NCBI GenBank assembly: GCA_903854805.1
Contig: CAINXK010000055.1
Span: 1-9,558, forward strand
DNA length: 9,558 nucleotides
From: an uncultured Anaerolineae bacterium
Lineage (GTDB): Bacteria; Chloroflexota; Anaerolineae; Anaerolineales; Villigracilaceae
Reading direction: 5' to 3'
The notes under the pieces are model-generated. The model saw only the letters and a list, made by a program, of their open reading frames with translations, made no database searches and had not been told where the DNA came from. A program made the translations under genes and the position numbers. Below, piece by piece: positions 7,625 to 9,558 of this stretch (the stretch's first letter is position 1; each line of letters begins with the position of its first letter).

Positions 7625-8071
7625 TTATCTTCCTATCTCAAGCGCTTTGAGCGCCATACGTTTGACAGCTTCGATCGTGGCCAGGTTGGCTTCGTAAGAG
7701 CGCGTGGCAGAGAGCATATTGGTCATTTCAACCGTGATATCGACGTTGGGATAGGTGACATTACCGCTCGCATCCGCATCGGGGTTGGTCGGGTCATAAA
7801 CCGTGGAGCCAGGGGTTGTATCGGTGGTGATCTGGGCAACCTTGACGCCACCCTGAAGATTACTCACATCCGCTCTGCGGGCAGAAATCAATTGCGATGC
7901 AAAGGAACGCTTTGCGTCGGCCGCAAATACGACATCCTGGCGCTGGTAAGCACCCCCTTTTTCGGTGCGGGTGGTTTGCGCATTCGCGATGTTGTTTGAA
8001 ATCAGATCCAGGCGCAGGCGCTGCGCCGAGAGGCCGGACGAACCGATACGAAGAGATTCCCAAAAACTCAT
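7625..8071 (-). CDS. flgC: Flagellar proximal rod protein FlgC
   Basis: A 148-residue rod protein. The N-terminal SGLSAQRLRLDLISNNIANA (12-31) followed by QTTRTEKGGAYQRQDVVF (32-49) is the FlgC form of the rod/hook signature. The C-terminus (about 108-147) contains PNVDITVEMTNMLSATRSYE and NLATIEAVKRMALKALEIG, the standard FlgC end. The protein is exported by the flagellar type III apparatus and forms part of the proximal rod with FlgB and FlgF. The start at 8069-8071 is chosen because AAGGAG lies 7 bases upstream and the protein then begins MSFWESL. An in-frame ATG at 8170 would add 33 unconserved residues and would start inside the terminator hairpin, so it is rejected. It is the first gene of the long operon and has no flgB before it. 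Confidence 0.97.
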   Translation of the reverse strand: MSFWESLRIGSSGLSAQRLRLDLISNNIANAQTTRTEKGGAYQRQDVVFAADAKRSFASQLISARRADVSNLQGGVKVAQITTDTTPGSTVYDPTNPDADASGNVTYPNVDITVEMTNMLSATRSYEANLATIEAVKRMALKALEIGR

Positions 8072-8091
8072 AGTAGTGCTCCTTGACAGTC

Positions 8092-8160
8092 TGATAATAT
8101 CAAACCCGGGGCATAAGCGCTGTAAAACCGATGTGAAGTTAAAATAAAAATCGTGTGAAG
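8092..8160 (-). promoter_or_regulatory. Putative flgC-operon promoter region with direct repeats and a palindrome
   Basis: Between the terminator and flgC the minus strand has CTTCACA twice (8154-8160 and 8132-8138, 22 bp apart), then TTTACA (8121-8126) and TATTAT (8094-8099). The last lies in an 11-base palindrome TGATATTATCA (8092-8102). The 21-bp spacing between the -35-like and -10-like boxes is too long for a normal sigma-70 promoter, so an activator-dependent promoter or another sigma factor is possible. No sigma-28 or sigma-54 match is evident here. Confidence 0.35.
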
Positions 8161-8206
8161 AAAACAGCAAAGCGCCATTTTCCTCTCGGAAAGGCGCTTT
8201 GCTGTT
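8157..8206 (-). terminator. Strong intrinsic terminator between fliS and flgC
   Basis: A perfect 14-bp inverted repeat, AACAGCAAAGCGCC (8163-8176) against its complement (8193-8206), is extended by an apical TTTCC/GGAAA stem (8179-8183 with 8188-8192), a 4-base loop and a 2-base bulge. On the minus strand it is followed by a T-rich tail (TTTTCTTC, counting the end of the stem). On the plus strand the downstream sequence is not T-rich. It would end the fliS transcript, or attenuate a leader transcript heading into flgC. Confidence 0.8.
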
Positions 8207-8227
8207 GAGTTTATGTGATTGCGGTCA

Positions 8228-8306
8228 GGATAATTTGCCCGGTGTGGCGCATCTCCTTTTTTGGGAGAGGCTCAGCAGCCCGAAGGTGCTCGCCAGGGAA
8301 CAATCC
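8228..8306 (-). ncRNA. Candidate structured leader RNA (three-way junction) upstream of flgC
   Basis: Read on the minus strand, nested pairings are possible. The outer pair GGAU/AUCC (8303-8306 with 8228-8231) encloses CCC/GGG (8296-8298 with 8238-8240) and then UGGCG/CGCCA (8291-8295 with 8245-8249). Inside this stem are two hairpins. One is AGCACC-UUCG-GGCUGCU (8274-8290) with a canonical C(UUCG)G tetraloop and one bulged C. The other is UCUCC/GGAGA (8264-8268 with 8252-8256) with an A-rich loop. The UUCG loop appears in this sense only on the minus strand, agreeing with the gene direction. A strong terminator hairpin follows 21 bases downstream. It does not match any riboswitch consensus I can recall, including c-di-GMP, cobalamin, TPP, FMN, purine and fluoride. 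It could instead be a folded fliS 3' UTR. Confidence 0.45.
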
Positions 8307-8309
8307 GAT

Positions 8310-8339
8310 ATTTTACAAAAAGAACTGCTCAGGCGTTAA
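8310..8339 (-). promoter_or_regulatory. Possible vegetative promoter at the fliS 3' end, driving the leader upstream of flgC
   Basis: On the minus strand TTAACG (8334-8339, inside the last fliS codons) and TAAAAT (8310-8315) are separated by 18 bases, a fair sigma-70-type match (4 of 6 and 5 of 6). The start would fall near 8303-8306, right at the beginning of the structured element described next. This is an inference from sequence only. Confidence 0.35.
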
Positions 8340-8703
8340 TGTTGCCCAGGGCGGTGGCATAGGCAGGAGGCGTACTCATGGATATCTTTCTGGCGACAAT
8401 CGTCTGTTCAGTGATCTTCCAGGCATCGCGCAGTTCAGAAAGGGTGCGAATGGCCGAGTCGTATTCGCCCTGGCGAATACAATCCAAACACCACTGGTAC
8501 AGCCGGAACAGACCGGTGGAAACCTCGGGATAATCCAGATCAAGCGCATCGCGCAGTGCAGTAATGGCCGTAGTTGCCTTGGTAAAATCCTGTTGCTCAC
8601 AAGAGCGGATGGCCAGATCATAGGTCATGATGACCAAACGAAGCGGGCTGGCACTCATGACGTCTTGTTTACGGTATTGGCTATGATATGCGGCTTGATA
8701 CAT
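8329..8703 (-). CDS. fliS: Flagellin export chaperone FliS
   Basis: This 124-residue, mainly helical cytoplasmic protein has the size and core of FliS, which binds the C-terminal helices of newly made flagellin, keeps it unpolymerised and delivers it to FlhA. Family features are an N-terminal YxxxY start (MYQAAYHSQY), the SPLRLVIMTYDLAIRSCEQ segment (19-37), the LDLDYPEVSTGLFRLYQWCL segment (54-73) and the LRDAWK motif near the C-terminus (91-96). The start at 8701-8703 has GAGGAG 8 bases upstream. An in-frame ATG at 8748 would add a His/Thr-rich peptide overlapping the promoter, so it is not chosen. A sigma-28-type promoter lies just upstream, placing the gene in the late flagellar class. 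No fliD precedes it and no fliT follows. Confidence 0.93.
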   Translation of the reverse strand: MYQAAYHSQYRKQDVMSASPLRLVIMTYDLAIRSCEQQDFTKATTAITALRDALDLDYPEVSTGLFRLYQWCLDCIRQGEYDSAIRTLSELRDAWKITEQTIVARKISMSTPPAYATALGNINA

Positions 8704-8994
8704 GGTTTTGACTCCTCGGTAATTTGTATGCGTGTGTGTTCTATACAATCAGTTTCGGCAGGTTCGGGCTGAACTTTAGCATCCAGGCGTTAATTCCACA
8801 TAAATTTTTTAGGAAACCCTGGTTTTATTTTGGACAGCCGTGATGGCTCAGCCAACTTAAAAATCTACCCGTAAAGCGAACGGGACAATCTGATCGCCGA
8901 ACTGCACTGATAGCGGGATAGGCTGCGAGTACCCTGTCGGTGGTATCACCAGGGTCACGCCGGATGATAAGGCAACATACTCAGCATCAGATCG
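8704..8994. other. Intergenic region between flaG and fliS
   Basis: The 291 bp contain no recognised gene. They hold the fliS promoter and leader, plus a 45-codon frame continuing directly from the flaG stop (stop TAA at 8857-8859). A weak interrupted hairpin (ACCCT/AGGGT and GGTG/CACC, 8931-8955) is not followed by a T-run. A weak AGCC/GGCT hairpin near 8836-8848 is followed on the minus strand by an A-rich stretch. No strong terminator for flaG is seen. Confidence 0.6.
8752..8778 (-). promoter_or_regulatory. Sigma-28 (FliA/SigD)-type promoter for fliS
   Basis: On the minus strand TAAAGTTC (8771-8778) is followed after 11 bases by GCCGAAAC (8752-8759). This matches the sigma-28 consensus TAAAGTTT-N11-GCCGATAA at 7 of 8 and 6 of 8 positions. 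The predicted start near 8745 leaves a leader of about 42 bases before the fliS ATG at 8703. Late-class control by the flagellar sigma factor fits a flagellin chaperone. Confidence 0.75.
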
Positions 8995-9339
8995 TCAGGC
9001 CAGCAGCTTGAGCAGGTCGCCAGCCTTGAGGTTATTAACCTCGTTGGGCGGAATGCTGCGCACGACCGTATGCGAGGCGCGGTCAACAACGTAAACAGTC
9101 ACATCGTTGGTCTTCTTGTCGACTGTGAATTTCAGGAATGTATCCGAATTCGTGATCGGCAGCAGGCTTTGCTTCTCTTCAATCTTTTCAGTCTTCTCGG
9201 TCTTCTCGGCTTTTTCAGGTGGGGCAGCCGGTGCTGTCTCGGTGGTCCTGAAAAGTTGGTTCTGATACAACTGGTACATAATGGTGGCGCGCTGCTCGTT
9301 ATCAGCCAGGCCAACGCTTTGGATAGAGTTTTCTCCCAT
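8995..9339 (-). CDS. flaG: FlaG family protein
   Basis: This 114-residue protein has a FlaG domain (PF03646 type) at about residues 62-113: TFLKFTVDKKTNDVTVYVVD (67-86), then VVRSIPPNEVNNLKAGDLLK (92-111). It matches the F-x-V-x-x-x-T-x-x-x-x-V-x-V-x-D ... V-I/V-R-x-I-P-P pattern. Residues 33-57 are a low-complexity linker with Ala/Pro and repeated Glu-Lys-Thr triplets. The role of FlaG is poorly defined; in several bacteria its loss gives longer filaments, and it is usually encoded near flagellin and fliD. The ATG at 9337-9339 has AAGGAAGG about 7 bases upstream. An ATG at 9501 in frame would run through the promoter and leader hairpins and is rejected. The gene is preceded by a sigma-28-type promoter. 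Confidence 0.9.
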   Translation of the reverse strand: MGENSIQSVGLADNEQRATIMYQLYQNQLFRTTETAPAAPPEKAEKTEKTEKIEEKQSLLPITNSDTFLKFTVDKKTNDVTVYVVDRASHTVVRSIPPNEVNNLKAGDLLKLLA

Positions 9340-9364
9340 GGCAGGTTCCTTCCTTTTGGGTTTG

Positions 9365-9400
9365 CCTCGAACATCCTTATTCGAGGGGCTGTTAAACAGC
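9365..9400. repeat. Two inverted repeats in the flaG leader
   Basis: A 13-base near-perfect palindrome GCTGTTAAACAGC (9388-9400, 6-base arms around one base) lies next to a 7-base inverted repeat CCTCGAA/TTCGAGG (9365-9371 and 9380-9386, 8-base loop). Both are inside the predicted flaG 5' leader, the second one just upstream of the ribosome site. They may fold in the RNA or serve as a protein-binding site. No T-run follows, so they are not terminators. Confidence 0.5.
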
Positions 9401-9434
9401 CAATGTTGGTAAATAAATTTGTTTCCTGCTCTTA

Positions 9435-9461
9435 TTTTCGGCAGCACCGGGCAAAACTGAA
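9435..9461 (-). promoter_or_regulatory. Sigma-28 (FliA/SigD)-type promoter for flaG
   Basis: On the minus strand TTCAGTTT (9454-9461) is followed after exactly 11 bases by GCCGAAAA (9435-9442). The enterobacterial sigma-28 consensus is TAAAGTTT-N11-GCCGATAA; the match is 6 of 8 in the -35 and 7 of 8 in the -10 element. Transcription would start near 9428 and give a leader of about 90 bases before flaG. The match is by eye, but the spacing agrees exactly with the one before fliS. Confidence 0.65.
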
Positions 9462-9558
9462 GGCCCGTGATGTTAATTTTAGATAAAAACGGTTTTCCCA
9501 AGAATAGGGGGGGAATAAAATTTTAATGTGCACTACCTGTGGCTTGTGTGTAACGCCA
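9462..9558. other. Non-coding edge region upstream of the flaG promoter
   Basis: This A/T-rich stretch includes a run of seven G (top strand, about 9517-9523) and shows no convincing gene. A minus-strand frame is open from the edge to about 9434 but overlaps the flaG promoter and has an unlikely composition. It may be the 3' flank of an upstream gene outside the window. Confidence 0.4.

Noticed and set aside
8072..8170. Upstream ATG (8170) as the flgC start
   Set aside because: It would add 33 unconserved residues, begins in the terminator hairpin and lacks the AAGGAG that sits properly before 8071.
8228..8306. Assigning the leader fold to a known class (c-di-GMP-I/II, cobalamin, TPP, FMN, purine, hammerhead)
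   Set aside because: The conserved cores of these classes that I recall are not present; only generic features (junction, UUCG loop, terminator) are seen.
8215..8772. 185-codon plus-strand open frame antisense to fliS
   Set aside because: It covers fliS and its promoter on the opposite strand, includes the leader hairpins, and encodes a sequence with no family features; it is a shadow of fliS codon use.
8931..8955. Hairpin after flaG as a terminator
   Set aside because: The stem is short and interrupted, and no T-run follows on the minus strand.
9340..9501. Upstream ATG (9501) as the flaG start
   Set aside because: It would place the sigma-28-type promoter and leader hairpins inside the coding region; the ATG at 9339 has a strong ribosome site.
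9434..9557. Minus-strand frame open from the window edge
   Set aside because: It runs through the flaG promoter, ends in it, and has an implausible residue composition; only its edge position keeps it open.

Overview
The window is one end of a bacterial flagellar gene cluster, with every recognisable gene on the minus strand. In transcription order (high to low coordinates) it reads flaG, fliS, flgC, fliE, fliF, fliG, fliH, fliI, fliJ, a soluble lytic transglycosylase gene, flgB, and the start of a fliK-like gene that runs off position 1. The order flgC-fliE-fliF-fliG-fliH-fliI-fliJ-...-fliK follows the basal-body/export block common in Firmicutes and other Gram-positive-style flagellar operons. 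GC content is moderate, near 50 percent by eye. No LPS-ring or P-ring genes are visible, but the window is too short to settle this. A monoderm-type lineage (Firmicutes or Chloroflexota) is a plausible but unproven guess.

Layout. (1) 9340-9558 is non-coding leader carrying a sigma-28-type promoter and two inverted repeats ahead of flaG. (2) flaG (9339-8995) is followed by 291 bp with no recognised gene; this stretch has a 45-codon open frame continuing from the flaG stop and a strong sigma-28-type promoter for fliS. (3) fliS (8703-8329) is followed by a 257-bp intergenic region that is the most interesting part of the window. On the minus strand it could fold into a compact three-way junction (8228-8306), then a strong intrinsic terminator hairpin (8163-8206), then a direct repeat and an AT-rich putative promoter before flgC. 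(4) From flgC at 8071 to position 1 the genes are tightly packed, with spacings from a 4-base overlap to 26 bp, apart from a 106-bp gap before fliF. This is almost certainly one long operon.

How the genes work together. FliF forms the MS ring, and FliE, FlgB and FlgC build the adapter and proximal rod. FliG is the rotor side of the C-ring switch. FliH, FliI and FliJ form the export ATPase complex. The transglycosylase probably opens peptidoglycan for the rod, and FliK measures hook length. FliS chaperones flagellin and FlaG affects filament length. The two late genes (flaG, fliS) each have a sigma-28-type promoter, while the basal-body operon sits behind a terminator and a possible RNA-based control element. 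This matches the known hierarchy of early/middle versus late flagellar genes.

The main candidate for something undescribed is the structured leader/terminator upstream of flgC, where one strand of the junction stem could alternatively pair with the terminator, as in a riboswitch or attenuator. Other oddities are the separation of flgB from flgC, a leaderless transglycosylase beside flgB, a changed EHPQ motif in FliG, and the absence of fliD between flaG and fliS.
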